Positions 52,127-60,736 of a DNA stretch of 64,000 nt are shown piece by piece; position 1 is the first letter of the stretch; each line of letters starts with the position of its first letter. Origin of the DNA: Thermobacillus xylanilyticus (GTDB lineage: Bacteria; Bacillota; Bacilli; Paenibacillales; Paenibacillaceae); assembly GCF_907165215.1 (NCBI RefSeq), contig NZ_CAJRAY010000002.1, positions 1-64,000 on the forward strand. The letters are read 5' to 3'. Both the position numbers and the translations under genes were made by a program. The notes beneath the pieces are model-generated. The model searched no databases, was not told the origin of the DNA, and worked only from the letters and a program-made list of their open reading frames with translations.

Positions 52127-52570
52127 ATGTGGATGTCCATCCAACTGAACGAATACAGTGCCGAACCGCTGTACCATCAGATCGAAGTTCAGCTTCGGGC
52201 GCTCATCGTGAGCGGCCAGCTGAGCGAAGGCACGATGTTGCCGTCCATCCGGGAGATGGCGCAGCATCTGAAATGCAGCGTCATCACGATCCGGCGCGTC
52301 TATCAGGATCTCGAAGCGGAAGGACTGCTCGTTACCCGTCAGGGTACGGGAACGTTCGTCGCGAAGGTCAACCCGGAGGAGCGCCGCCGGCATCGGCTGG
52401 ATGCGGTGACGACGGCCATGCGCGAAGCGGTGGCCGCGGGGCTGCGGGTGCAGTGCAGCGACGACGAGCTGCGGGAATTGTTCGAGACCGTGCTGCATGA
52501 GGCGAGGGCGAATCGTTCCCCGCCGGGGGAAGAAGGATATGGAGAGTGCGGGAAGGAGGATGAGGGATGA
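52127..52570 (+). CDS. GntR family transcriptional regulator, YtrA subfamily
   Basis: A 147-residue regulator. The winged helix (P-L-Y-H-Q-I-E-V-Q-L-R-A-L-I-V-S-G-Q-L...L-P-S-I-R-E-M-A-Q-H-L-K-C-S-V-I-T-I-R-R-V-Y-Q-D-L-E-A-E-G-L-L) is followed by a short helical tail rather than a ligand-binding domain, the YtrA form typical of ABC-transporter operons. ATG 52127 is 11 bp after AGGGG; GTG 52118 and ATG 52133 are alternatives. Its end overlaps the next gene by 4 bp. It probably represses its own operon at the 51332-51361 palindrome. Confidence 0.88.
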   Translation: MWMSIQLNEYSAEPLYHQIEVQLRALIVSGQLSEGTMLPSIREMAQHLKCSVITIRRVYQDLEAEGLLVTRQGTGTFVAKVNPEERRRHRLDAVTTAMREAVAAGLRVQCSDDELRELFETVLHEARANRSPPGEEGYGECGKEDEG

Positions 52571-53505
52571 ACGGACAAGGCGGAACGGCGGTGCGCATGA
52601 CGGGCGTGAGGCTGAGACAGCCGCATTTTCAACTCGGACCGATTCATCTGGAGGTGCCCGCGGGCTTTGTCACGGCGATCGTCGGACCGAACGGCTCCGG
52701 CAAGAGCACGACGTTTCGGCTCATGCTCGATCTGACGAAACCGGACGAAGGCGGCATCGAAGTGCTCGGCCGGACGATCGGGAACGGCAAGTCGATCGAG
52801 CTGCTGAAGCGCGTCGGCTACCTCCCCGAAGAGCCTTACCGCCACGACAATGTCATCCGGGGCATGGACAAGGCGGAGTTCTACAAACATTGGTATCCCG
52901 ACTGGGACGTCAACCATTACCGGGAGCTGCTGCGGCTGTTCGAGGTGGATCATTCGATCAGGCTCGGCAAAATGTCAAAGGGCATGCGGCGAAAATTCGA
53001 TCTTGCGCTCACGCTCTCCCATCACCCGGACCTGCTGCTGCTCGACGAGCCTTCCTCCGGACTCGACCCGCTCGCATGGCGGACGATGATCGAGCTGCTG
53101 CATCGCTATATGGAATCCGGGGACCGCACGATTCTGATCGCTTCGCATGTCGTGGAAGAAGTGAAACGGCTGGCCGATTTCATCGTGTTCATGGTAAACG
53201 GCAAAGTGCTCGGCATGTATGAGAAAGACGAGCTGCTCACCGGGTGGCACCAGTTCTACTTCCCGGGCGGCTATGAGAAATGGCGCGCCGTGCTGTCCGA
53301 AATGCCGGGGCTGGCCGGGCTGGAGGATGCCGGCGGGGTCGTCCGCGCGGTGACGAGTTCGGCGAGGGAAGCCGACGCCTGGATCGCTGCCAGGGAGCTC
53401 GTGCCGGCCGGGCGGAAGTCGATGGAACTTGACGATATTCTCGCCGTATTGGTGGAACGGGAGAAGCGGCAGAGGCAGTATGGAATGAAAGGAGTCGTGC
53501 AATGA
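52567..53505 (+). CDS. ABC transporter ATP-binding protein (YtrB-like)
   Basis: A 312-residue ATPase with Walker A G-P-N-G-S-G-K-S-T near residue 41, a signature-like M-S-K-G-M-R-R-K-F-D-L-A, Walker B L-L-L-L-D-E-P and the switch His in I-A-S-H-V. S-K-G-M rather than S-G-G is usual for this exporter group. The C-terminal ~90 residues are a variable regulatory tail. It overlaps both the GntR gene and the next ATPase by 4 bp. Confidence 0.9.
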   Translation: MNGQGGTAVRMTGVRLRQPHFQLGPIHLEVPAGFVTAIVGPNGSGKSTTFRLMLDLTKPDEGGIEVLGRTIGNGKSIELLKRVGYLPEEPYRHDNVIRGMDKAEFYKHWYPDWDVNHYRELLRLFEVDHSIRLGKMSKGMRRKFDLALTLSHHPDLLLLDEPSSGLDPLAWRTMIELLHRYMESGDRTILIASHVVEEVKRLADFIVFMVNGKVLGMYEKDELLTGWHQFYFPGGYEKWRAVLSEMPGLAGLEDAGGVVRAVTSSAREADAWIAARELVPAGRKSMELDDILAVLVEREKRQRQYGMKGVVQ

Positions 53506-54410
53506 GTACGTTGCAAGTCGAACGAATCGTAAAGCAATTCGGGGACAAGACGGCCGTGAACGGCATCAGCTTCAAGGCCGAAGCGGGCGAAATCTACGGT
53601 CTGCTCGGTGCGAACGGCGCCGGCAAGACGACGACGATGCGGATGGTGCTCGGGCTGATCATGCCGGACAGCGGCAGCATCCTGTATCACGGCAAGCCGT
53701 ACAGCCGCGAGCAATTGCGGGACCTCGGCTATCTGCCGGAAGAACGCGGCCTCTATCCGAAAGTGAAAGTCAGCGACCAGGTGATCTATCTGGCGAGGCT
53801 CCGCGGCGTGTCCGCGAAGGAGGCGGACCGGCGGCTCAAGGAATGGCTCGAACGGTTCAACGTGCCGGAGTATTACGACAAGAAAGTCGAAGAGTTGTCC
53901 AAGGGCAACCAGCAGAAGATCCAGTTCATTTCCGCCGTCATTCACGATCCGTCCATTCTCGTACTGGATGAGGCGTTCAGCGGCCTCGACCCGGTCAACG
54001 TCGAACTGCTCAAGGCGGCGGTGAAAGAACTGCGCGACAAGGGCAAGACGATTCTGTTCTCGACGCACCGGATGGAGCATGTGGAAGAGTTGTGCCGCAA
54101 CATTACGATTTTGCACCGGTCGAACGTCGTGCTGCAGGGCAGCCTCCGCGAGATCAAGAAGCAGTTCCCGCGCGAACGGGTGATCGTGCGGCTGGAAGAC
54201 GACCGGGCCATCGAAGGCCTGGAGACGATTGCGGGCGTCCGGAGCGCCGCGAAGCTGGAATCGGGCTACGAGGTGCTGATCGACCGGCCCGATGCCGCGC
54301 AGGCGATTCTCGATCACGCGCGGCAACAGGGAGATGTCGTGCGGTTCGAGCTGATGGAGCCGACGCTGAACGAAATCTTTATCCGATCGGTGGGTGAGAA
54401 CATTGAATAA
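53502..54410 (+). CDS. ABC transporter ATP-binding protein (NatA-like)
   Basis: A 302-residue ATPase with Walker A G-A-N-G-A-G-K-T-T near residue 38, signature L-S-K-G-N-Q-Q-K-I-Q, Walker B I-L-V-L-D-E-A-F-S-G-L-D-P and switch His in F-S-T-H-R. The DEA variant and C-terminal ~80-residue domain are typical of NatA (sodium-exporter) and related drug exporters. It is followed and overlapped by its likely membrane partner at 54403. The transported substrate is not determined. Confidence 0.9.
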   Translation: MSTLQVERIVKQFGDKTAVNGISFKAEAGEIYGLLGANGAGKTTTMRMVLGLIMPDSGSILYHGKPYSREQLRDLGYLPEERGLYPKVKVSDQVIYLARLRGVSAKEADRRLKEWLERFNVPEYYDKKVEELSKGNQQKIQFISAVIHDPSILVLDEAFSGLDPVNVELLKAAVKELRDKGKTILFSTHRMEHVEELCRNITILHRSNVVLQGSLREIKKQFPRERVIVRLEDDRAIEGLETIAGVRSAAKLESGYEVLIDRPDAAQAILDHARQQGDVVRFELMEPTLNEIFIRSVGENIE

Positions 54411-55701
54411 TCTTTGGACGGTCATGTCCTTCAGCATGCGCAACAAGCTGAGGACGAAAAGCTTCATCGTCACGACGATCATCATTTCGCTCCTTCTGTG
54501 CATCGCGGTCAATCTGCCTTACATCATTTCGAAATTCGCGAAAAACGACGAGCCGGACCGCATCGGCTTCGTGGAAAATGAAGCACCCGCCGTGACGGAA
54601 AGACTGCAGGCTTATTACGGCAGCCAGGAGAAGCCGGATATCGAACTGGTCGGCTACCCGGACGCCGGTTCGGCCGAAGCGAACGACGCCGCGATGAAGG
54701 AGCGGGTCAAGAACAAGGAAATCAAGGGCTACCTCGACTTTGAAACGGAAGGACGGACGTTCCCGGCCGTCACCTACAAGTCGGAGAAACTGATGGACAC
54801 GGGCAGGACGTCTTCCCTGTCGGGCGCGCTGCAGGCGATCAAGGCCGACATCATTCTGTCGGACGCGAATCTGACGGAAGAACAGCGCACGGCGCTGGCG
54901 GAGCCGGTTCGCGTCGAGACGGTGCAGATCACCACGGCTGAAGGCGCGGGCTCGATCGGGGATCAAGGCAAGACGGTGGAGGAACAGGCGCTGGCGTTCG
55001 GTCTGGTCTATGCGCTCATCATCGTGCTGTTCATGGGCATCATGATTACCGGCCAGCTGATCGCGACGGAGATCACCGCCGAGAAAAGCTCGCGCGTCAT
55101 GGAAATTCTCGTGACGAGCGTGGCGCCGCTGACCCAGATGTTCGGCAAAATCTTCGGCATGTTTCTGGTCGGGCTGCTGCAAATCGGCATCTATGCCGCG
55201 GTCGTCGTCATCAACGTCATGCTGCCCCACAACCAGGAGATGCTCAAGGAGCTGGACCTCAATCTTTCCAGCGTGGACCCGATGCTGCTCGTCTTTGCCG
55301 TCATCTTCTATCTGCTGGGGTACTTCCTCTATTCGACGCTGTACGCCGCGGTCGGTTCGATCGTGAGCCGGACGGAGGAGCTCGGTCAGGCGGTCGTGCC
55401 GTTGACGATGCTGTCGCTTGCGGCATTCTACATCGGCATTTTCGGCATTCAGCAGCCGCAGTCGAGCTTCGTGGAAGTGACGTCGTTCATTCCGTTCTTC
55501 ACGCCGTTCGTCATGTTCCTGCGGATCGGATTGGCCGACCCCGCCCTGTGGGAAGTGCTGCTGTCGCTGGGCCTCCTTCTCGCGTCGATTCTGGTGCTCG
55601 GCTGGCTGTCGGCGAAAATCTACCGCACCGGCGTGCTGATGTACGGCAAGCGTCCGTCCATCAAGGAGCTCATCAAAGCGATGAAGGCCTACAAAGTCTG
55701 A
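54403..55701 (+). CDS. ABC-2 type permease (NatB-like)
   Basis: A 432-residue membrane protein. An N-terminal helix (about 25-45) is followed by an extracellular domain of about 140 residues and then five or six helices from about residue 200, the ABC2_membrane_3/NatB topology. I-A-T-E-I-T-A-E-K-S-S-R-V-M-E-I-L-V-T-S is the conserved coupling segment before the second helix. TTG 54403 fits the family start and follows GGGTGAG; GTG 54394 is an alternative. It is the last gene of the operon, before a strong terminator. Confidence 0.9.
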   Translation: MNNLWTVMSFSMRNKLRTKSFIVTTIIISLLLCIAVNLPYIISKFAKNDEPDRIGFVENEAPAVTERLQAYYGSQEKPDIELVGYPDAGSAEANDAAMKERVKNKEIKGYLDFETEGRTFPAVTYKSEKLMDTGRTSSLSGALQAIKADIILSDANLTEEQRTALAEPVRVETVQITTAEGAGSIGDQGKTVEEQALAFGLVYALIIVLFMGIMITGQLIATEITAEKSSRVMEILVTSVAPLTQMFGKIFGMFLVGLLQIGIYAAVVVINVMLPHNQEMLKELDLNLSSVDPMLLVFAVIFYLLGYFLYSTLYAAVGSIVSRTEELGQAVVPLTMLSLAAFYIGIFGIQQPQSSFVEVTSFIPFFTPFVMFLRIGLADPALWEVLLSLGLLLASILVLGWLSAKIYRTGVLMYGKRPSIKELIKAMKAYKV

Positions 55702-55735
55702 CGGCGAAAATGTTGCAAGCCATTCGGCAATCGCC

Positions 55736-55779
55736 AACGGCCGGCCCCCTTCGCGGGGGCCGGCCGTTTCACGTTTTGT
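55736..55779. terminator. Bidirectional terminator between ABC operon and NlpC/P60 gene
   Basis: AACGGCCGGCCCCC pairs with GGGGGCCGGCCGTT around TTCGC, followed by a T-rich stretch. Confidence 0.88.
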
Positions 55780-55850
55780 TATGAATCTGATGTTTTTGTT
55801 ATCTACCGGGAGCATGGGGGCAGATATAATGAAATTATGAAGGCTCGCGG

Positions 55851-57137
55851 TCAGTAGACGAACCCGCCGAACAGGAAGCGGTACTCCCAATGGGTGCCCG
55901 CGATGCTGTCGACCCGGACGCCGCCGGATTTCTCGGAATAGGTGTGCAGCACTTGGCCGTCGCCGAGGTAGATGCCGACATGGGTGATGCGGGCATTGGT
56001 TTTGTCGACGTTCGCGTAGTCGGCTGCCTTGCTTCCCTGGTAGGACATGAAGAACATCAGGTCGCCTCGGCTCAAGGCCCGCCAGTCGTCCTTCGTCTTG
56101 CCGACCTCCTTCACGTAAGCGCCCTGGCTGCGGGAGTCGCCGGGCAATCGGAGGCCGATGCCGTCCAGGTATGCCTGGCGGACGAAGTCGGAGCAGTCGA
56201 ACGTGCTCGTGTCGCTGCGGCTCGAGCCGAATTCGTACGGCGTACCGAGGTATTTGAGACCTGCGTTGATGGCCTGTTCGGCTGCAACGGCGCGGTCCAG
56301 CTTCTTGTAGGGCTCGACATAGCTGGTCGAGATATATTTGGCGCTCGTGCTGACATAGCCGTAGACGCCGCCTGCGTCTTGCACGTAATACCAGTAATCG
56401 TTGTGTTTGTTCACGACGGTCAATTTCTCGCCCGCATACATATAGCGGATGCGTTCCGCAGACGTGCCCGGGCCTTTCCGGAACGTGACCGTGCTGACGA
56501 TCACCGCGTTCGGCTCGAACTTGTATGCCGGTTCTTCCGGCTGATCGATCAGGTCTTTGTCCGTCTCATCGGGATCGGCCGGAACGGAAGGCTCGTCCGG
56601 CAGGGCGGGACCCGGGTCCTCAGGCGTATCGACCGGCGGCACGAACGATGTGCGGATATATTTCGGGTTCGTGCTGGCGTAGCCGATGACTTGGTCCCGG
56701 TCGGCGACACGGTACCAGTACTTGTTGACCTGCTCGAGAATCCAGACCGGCTCTCCCTTCTTCAGCATCCGGATGACGTCCGAATCGGTGGACGGACCGG
56801 TGCGCAGATTGACGCCGTAGATCACTTCGCCGTTCGGATCGGTCGTCACGGCGGCAGTCCTGATCTCCACATATTTGTCCAGGGAGGAGACATACCCGAC
56901 CGTGCCGGACGCATCGCGGACCTTGAGCCAGTAGGCGTTCGTCCGCTCGATCAGATCCAGCACTTCGCCTTTGCGGAGATAGCGGATCCGTTCTCCGGAT
57001 GTGGAGGGAAGGGTGCGGAAATTGACGGTGTCGATGACATGGACTTGCTCCGCGTATGTACGGGCAAAAACCGCGAGCGGCATCGAAGCCAGCGCGATGC
57101 ATGCGGCAAGCGCCGCAACCAGCAGGTTCCTTCTCAT
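55851..57137 (-). CDS. Secreted SH3b-NlpC/P60 peptidoglycan endopeptidase
   Basis: A 428-residue cell-wall hydrolase cutting peptide stems. It has a signal peptide (MRRNLLVAALAACIALA..., cleavage after A-V-F-A about residue 25) and three bacterial SH3 domains (about 30-90, 95-165, 205-270), with an Asp/Pro/Glu-rich linker before the third. A C-terminal NlpC/P60 domain (about 285-428) has Cys in F-D-C-S-D-F-V, His in R-I-T-H-V-G-I-Y and His in V-L-H-T-Y-S. ATG follows an AGG-rich region. The 350-bp gap to the divergent GH9 gene shows TTGCCGCGGCAA (57162-57173), a perfect palindrome close to its start. Confidence 0.92.
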   Translation of the reverse strand: MRRNLLVAALAACIALASMPLAVFARTYAEQVHVIDTVNFRTLPSTSGERIRYLRKGEVLDLIERTNAYWLKVRDASGTVGYVSSLDKYVEIRTAAVTTDPNGEVIYGVNLRTGPSTDSDVIRMLKKGEPVWILEQVNKYWYRVADRDQVIGYASTNPKYIRTSFVPPVDTPEDPGPALPDEPSVPADPDETDKDLIDQPEEPAYKFEPNAVIVSTVTFRKGPGTSAERIRYMYAGEKLTVVNKHNDYWYYVQDAGGVYGYVSTSAKYISTSYVEPYKKLDRAVAAEQAINAGLKYLGTPYEFGSSRSDTSTFDCSDFVRQAYLDGIGLRLPGDSRSQGAYVKEVGKTKDDWRALSRGDLMFFMSYQGSKAADYANVDKTNARITHVGIYLGDGQVLHTYSEKSGGVRVDSIAGTHWEYRFLFGGFVY

Positions 57138-57491
57138 GGCGAACCTCCGTCAGGATGATTTTGCCGCGGCAAGACAATCTTAGCATAGCTCAATTTGCCA
57201 TAAGCGTTGAAAAACTTGCCAGATACGTTTCGTATCCGGATGCAAAATAGTAAAACATTCGCTGGATTTTGGCTGCGGATAGTCCGATATTCGCATGTTT
57301 CGGGCGTGTTTCTTCGGCAACGGATAGGACGGTCGCAATAACGAACGAAAGCCGGCGGCGACCGGACGGGACGGGAGTATGAGAGGAAAATAAGCCCAAC
57401 GGCATGGTCCGAAATTCGGCGGGAAATGCGAGCGGGGGTTGTTTGTGCCGCATTTTGGAGCATGAAAAGGATACAGGGGGGAGCACACGGG

Positions 57492-59354
57492 ATGAGCAGG
57501 ATGGGCAGGACGGCGGGATGGATCTTGAGCCTGATGTTGGTGTTCGGACTTGCGGCCGGATGCGCGGACGGCGGGAACGATGCGGAGCGCTCGCCGGAGC
57601 ATGCGGAGGCGGCCGGTCCCGCGGGCAGCGGATCGGATGCCGGCGATGCGGCGGGCGGAGAGGAGGGCGAAGGAACGTTGAATGCCGGGGAGCTCGTCTA
57701 CGACGGCGAGGATATCAAGGTCAATCAGGTCGGCTATCTGCCCGACGCGCCCAAGGTGGCGGTGCTCGAAGGCGAGGCCGAGGCCGAACGGTTCCAGGTC
57801 GTTGACGCGGAGACGCAGGCGGTCGTCTTCGAAGGTGAGGTCGGCCGGGCCGAGATCGACGCGAATTCGGGCGAACGGGTGAGGCATCTGGATTTCAGCT
57901 CCCTGCGGGAAGAAGGCGAATATGCGGTCGTCGTGCCCGGAGCGGGGGCGTCGCGGAAGTTCCGCATCGCCCGGAACGTCTATTACGCGCCGTTCTTCGA
58001 CGCGCTCCGCTCCTATACGCTCGGCCGCGCAGGGCTGGCGATCGACGACCCGATTACCGGGCTGAAGCACGAAGCCGGACATCTGCAGGATGCCGAAGCG
58101 CGGCTCGACATCGACCATCCGCACGCGCCCGCGGGCACGCCGGTCGACGTCAGCGGCGGATGGTACGATGCCGGCGACTACGGCAAGTACGTGACGCCGG
58201 GCGCGGTGACGGCCGCCCAATTGCTGCTCGCATACGAACTGTACCCGGAGAAGTTCACCGCCGGGCAGCTCAAGTTCCCTGACGGGTTCGCGAGCGATGT
58301 GCCGGGGCTGCCCGACGCGCTGGCGGAAGTGAAGGTTGAGCTGGACTGGCTGCTCAAGATGCAGCGGCCCGACGGCGCCGTATACCACAAGGTGTCGGGC
58401 TTGGCGTGGCCGGGCATGATCCGGCCGGAGGACGACACGCAGCCGCGGTACGTCTTCGGCATGACGACCTACGGCACCGGCATGTTCGCCGGCGCCATGG
58501 CGTTGGCGGCGCGCGTCTACGAGCCGTTCGATGCCGAATACGCCGGAAGGCTGCTCGAAGCGGCCGAGCGGGCCTGGCGCTTCCTCGAAGCGCATCCGGA
58601 GCCGATCGTCCTGAAGAGCGAGCGCCAGGACAACGGTTCGGGCGGCTACGACAAGAACGGCGACCAGGACGACCGGTTCTGGGCGGCGGCCGAGCTGCTG
58701 AAGACGACCGGCGATGCGCGGTACGCGGCGTACATCGGCGAGAAGCTGTCTCATCAGCTTCAGCGCGAGCCGGTCATCATCGGCTGGGGCTCGACGCTGG
58801 CGCTCGGACAGTTCGCCTACGCGACGGCGGAAGCGGGAGATCCGGCCGTCAAGGCGTCGCTCAGGCAGAAGCTGGTGAAGGCGGCGGACGACATCGTCGG
58901 CCGGATCGAGCGGGACGGCTACCGTTACGCGCTGTCGCCGAACGAGTACACGTGGGCGTCCGCCAAGAACGGCATGGCGAAGGCCGAGCTGCTCCTGCTT
59001 GCGCATGAGCTCGAGCCGAAGGAAGCCTATGTGCACGGCGCGCTCGACCAGTTGCATTACACGCTGGGGCGCAACGCGCTCGGCACGACGTATTTGACCG
59101 GTTCGGGGACGGAAATGCCGGACTATCCCCACAGCCGGATGATTACGGGAACGGGCACGTACATTCCGGGGCTGCTCGTCGGCGGGCCGAACAAATTCGG
59201 CGGCGATCCGGAGCTGGACAAAATGCTGGAGCGCGAGTCGCCGCCGCCGGCGAAGGCTTACCTGGATTCGCCCGGATCATGGGCGACGAACGAGTACGCG
59301 ATCGACTACAATGCGCCGCTCGTATTCGTGCTGACATACTTTGCAGAGCCTTGA
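57492..59354 (+). CDS. Glycoside hydrolase family 9 lipoprotein (endoglucanase-type)
   Basis: A 620-residue, surface-anchored beta-glucan-active enzyme. The lipobox is G-L-A-A-G-C (Cys about 24), followed by a ~45-residue acidic/Gly linker, a CelD_N Ig-like domain (about 75-165; I-K-V-N-Q-V-G-Y-L-P) and the GH9 (alpha/alpha)6 barrel. The catalytic base region is G-G-W-Y-D-A-G-D-Y-G-K-Y with Asp226/Asp229, and the acid is Glu601 in T-N-E-Y-A-I-D-Y-N. ATG 57492 follows GGGGGAG; an upstream ATG would break the signal. Substrate may be cellulose, glucomannan or mixed-linkage glucan. Confidence 0.9.
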   Translation: MSRMGRTAGWILSLMLVFGLAAGCADGGNDAERSPEHAEAAGPAGSGSDAGDAAGGEEGEGTLNAGELVYDGEDIKVNQVGYLPDAPKVAVLEGEAEAERFQVVDAETQAVVFEGEVGRAEIDANSGERVRHLDFSSLREEGEYAVVVPGAGASRKFRIARNVYYAPFFDALRSYTLGRAGLAIDDPITGLKHEAGHLQDAEARLDIDHPHAPAGTPVDVSGGWYDAGDYGKYVTPGAVTAAQLLLAYELYPEKFTAGQLKFPDGFASDVPGLPDALAEVKVELDWLLKMQRPDGAVYHKVSGLAWPGMIRPEDDTQPRYVFGMTTYGTGMFAGAMALAARVYEPFDAEYAGRLLEAAERAWRFLEAHPEPIVLKSERQDNGSGGYDKNGDQDDRFWAAAELLKTTGDARYAAYIGEKLSHQLQREPVIIGWGSTLALGQFAYATAEAGDPAVKASLRQKLVKAADDIVGRIERDGYRYALSPNEYTWASAKNGMAKAELLLLAHELEPKEAYVHGALDQLHYTLGRNALGTTYLTGSGTEMPDYPHSRMITGTGTYIPGLLVGGPNKFGGDPELDKMLERESPPPAKAYLDSPGSWATNEYAIDYNAPLVFVLTYFAEP

Positions 59355-59420
59355 ACGAGCATAAGGACGGCCGGTCGGGTGTCATACCCGGCCGGCCGTT
59401 CGGCGCTTGCGGCGGCGGCG

Positions 59421-60497
59421 TCAAGCCTTTGGCGGCGCGGCCGACGTTCCCGCCACCGGCACGGTGGCCAGCCGGATATGCTCGATGGGCCGATCCGGCT
59501 GCGCCATCCGCAGGGCGAGCTGTTCGAACGCGCGGGAGCCGACGCGCACCGCGTCGATCCGGACGGACATGAGCTGCAGGCCGTCCGGCAGCGGGTCGGT
59601 GTCCGTCTCGATGGCGTCGAAGCCGGTGACGGACAGGTCTTCCGGGACGGTGAGTCCCATCCGCCCCAGCGTCTGGATCGTCCGGACGGCGACGACATCG
59701 TTCGCACAGACGAAGGCGGTCGGCAGAGCCGGCATGGCGGCGAGCGCCTCGGCGATCTCCGCGCCGTCGTAATAGTGGCCCGGCTTCGGCGCCACGACGC
59801 AGCAGGAAGGATCGACGGGGAGCCCGGCGTCCATCATCGCCCGCCGGAAGCCGTTCCATCGTTCCCTGAACGACAGGCAGTCGGCGATGTCGCCGATGAA
59901 GCCGATGCGGCGGTGTCCCAGCGCGATGAGCCGCGCGGTCAGATCGCAGACGCTCTGCTCGCTCTCCATCAGCACCGTATCGAAGAGGGCGTCTTCGGCC
60001 CGCGCCGCGCTGTCGTGGTCGATCAGCACGGCCGGCAAGCCGAGCTCGGCGACGGCCCGCGCGTAGGCCAGTCGGGTGATGCCGGCCATGATGACCCCGT
60101 CCACATGCGCCTCCGTGAGCGAGCGGGGCAGGCGCAGCGAATCCAGATCTTCCTGGTGGACAAAATGCAGCACCATGTTCCAGCCGCGGCGCCGCGTCGA
60201 TTCTTCGATGCCCTGCAGCACATCCACCCAGTAGCCCTTGCTGCCCGAACGGGCGAGGCTCGACCGGATCAGACAGGCGATCGTGCGCATGGCGGCGCCG
60301 GCCGCATCGCGCAGCTCCGCACGGTTTGCCTGGTCGGCCGGCCGGTAATGCTTATAGTGAAGCTGCGCGGCCATATCGAGCACCCGTTGCCGCGTGGCGG
60401 GCGGCACGGTCGGATGGCCGTTCAGCGCCTTCGACACCGTCGTGCGCGACAATCCGAGCATCCGCGCGATGTCGTTGGTGGTCGCTTTTCGTTTCAT
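59421..60497 (-). CDS. LacI family transcriptional regulator
   Basis: A 358-residue regulator. The N-terminal LacI helix-turn-helix is T-T-N-D-I-A-R-M-L-G-L-S-R-T-T-V-S-K-A-L-N-G, and a periplasmic-binding-protein-like sensor domain follows. V-S-K-A-L-N-G-H-P-T-V-P-P-A-T-R replaces the usual V-S-R. It is divergent from the beta-mannosidase gene across a 240-bp region with repeated GAACAAAATGAAC sites, so it most likely represses that gene and itself in response to a mannan-derived sugar. Confidence 0.92.
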   Translation of the reverse strand: MKRKATTNDIARMLGLSRTTVSKALNGHPTVPPATRQRVLDMAAQLHYKHYRPADQANRAELRDAAGAAMRTIACLIRSSLARSGSKGYWVDVLQGIEESTRRRGWNMVLHFVHQEDLDSLRLPRSLTEAHVDGVIMAGITRLAYARAVAELGLPAVLIDHDSAARAEDALFDTVLMESEQSVCDLTARLIALGHRRIGFIGDIADCLSFRERWNGFRRAMMDAGLPVDPSCCVVAPKPGHYYDGAEIAEALAAMPALPTAFVCANDVVAVRTIQTLGRMGLTVPEDLSVTGFDAIETDTDPLPDGLQLMSVRIDAVRVGSRAFEQLALRMAQPDRPIEHIRLATVPVAGTSAAPPKA

Positions 60498-60550
60498 GGG
60501 GGTGCAAATTCACCTGCCAGTCTTCCGCGGAAGGTATGGTCAACAGGAAT

Positions 60551-60694
60551 GATCATTTTGTTCATTTTGTTAAAATTATAGCACAGACGTCGGAAACACA
60601 CCAGTAATAATTAAAAATTTCCACGCATAATTGAACAAAATGAACAAAAATCACCGGATATTCAATTTACCTATTGAACAAACTTATGTATAAT
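60551..60694. promoter_or_regulatory. Divergent control region lacI / beta-mannosidase with repeated operators
   Basis: TTTTGTTCATTTTGTT at 60556-60571 and ATTGAACAAAATGAACAAAA at 60630-60649 are near inverted copies 75 bp apart. A half-copy ATTGAACAAACTT lies at 60673-60685, between TTTACC (60666) and TATAAT (60689-60694), the likely mannosidase promoter. A repressor bound there would block RNA polymerase, and the outer pair could loop. Confidence 0.7.
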
Positions 60695-60736
60695 GTGTGT
60701 GAAAATCAGCAGAATCTGATCTGCCGGGAGGACGTT

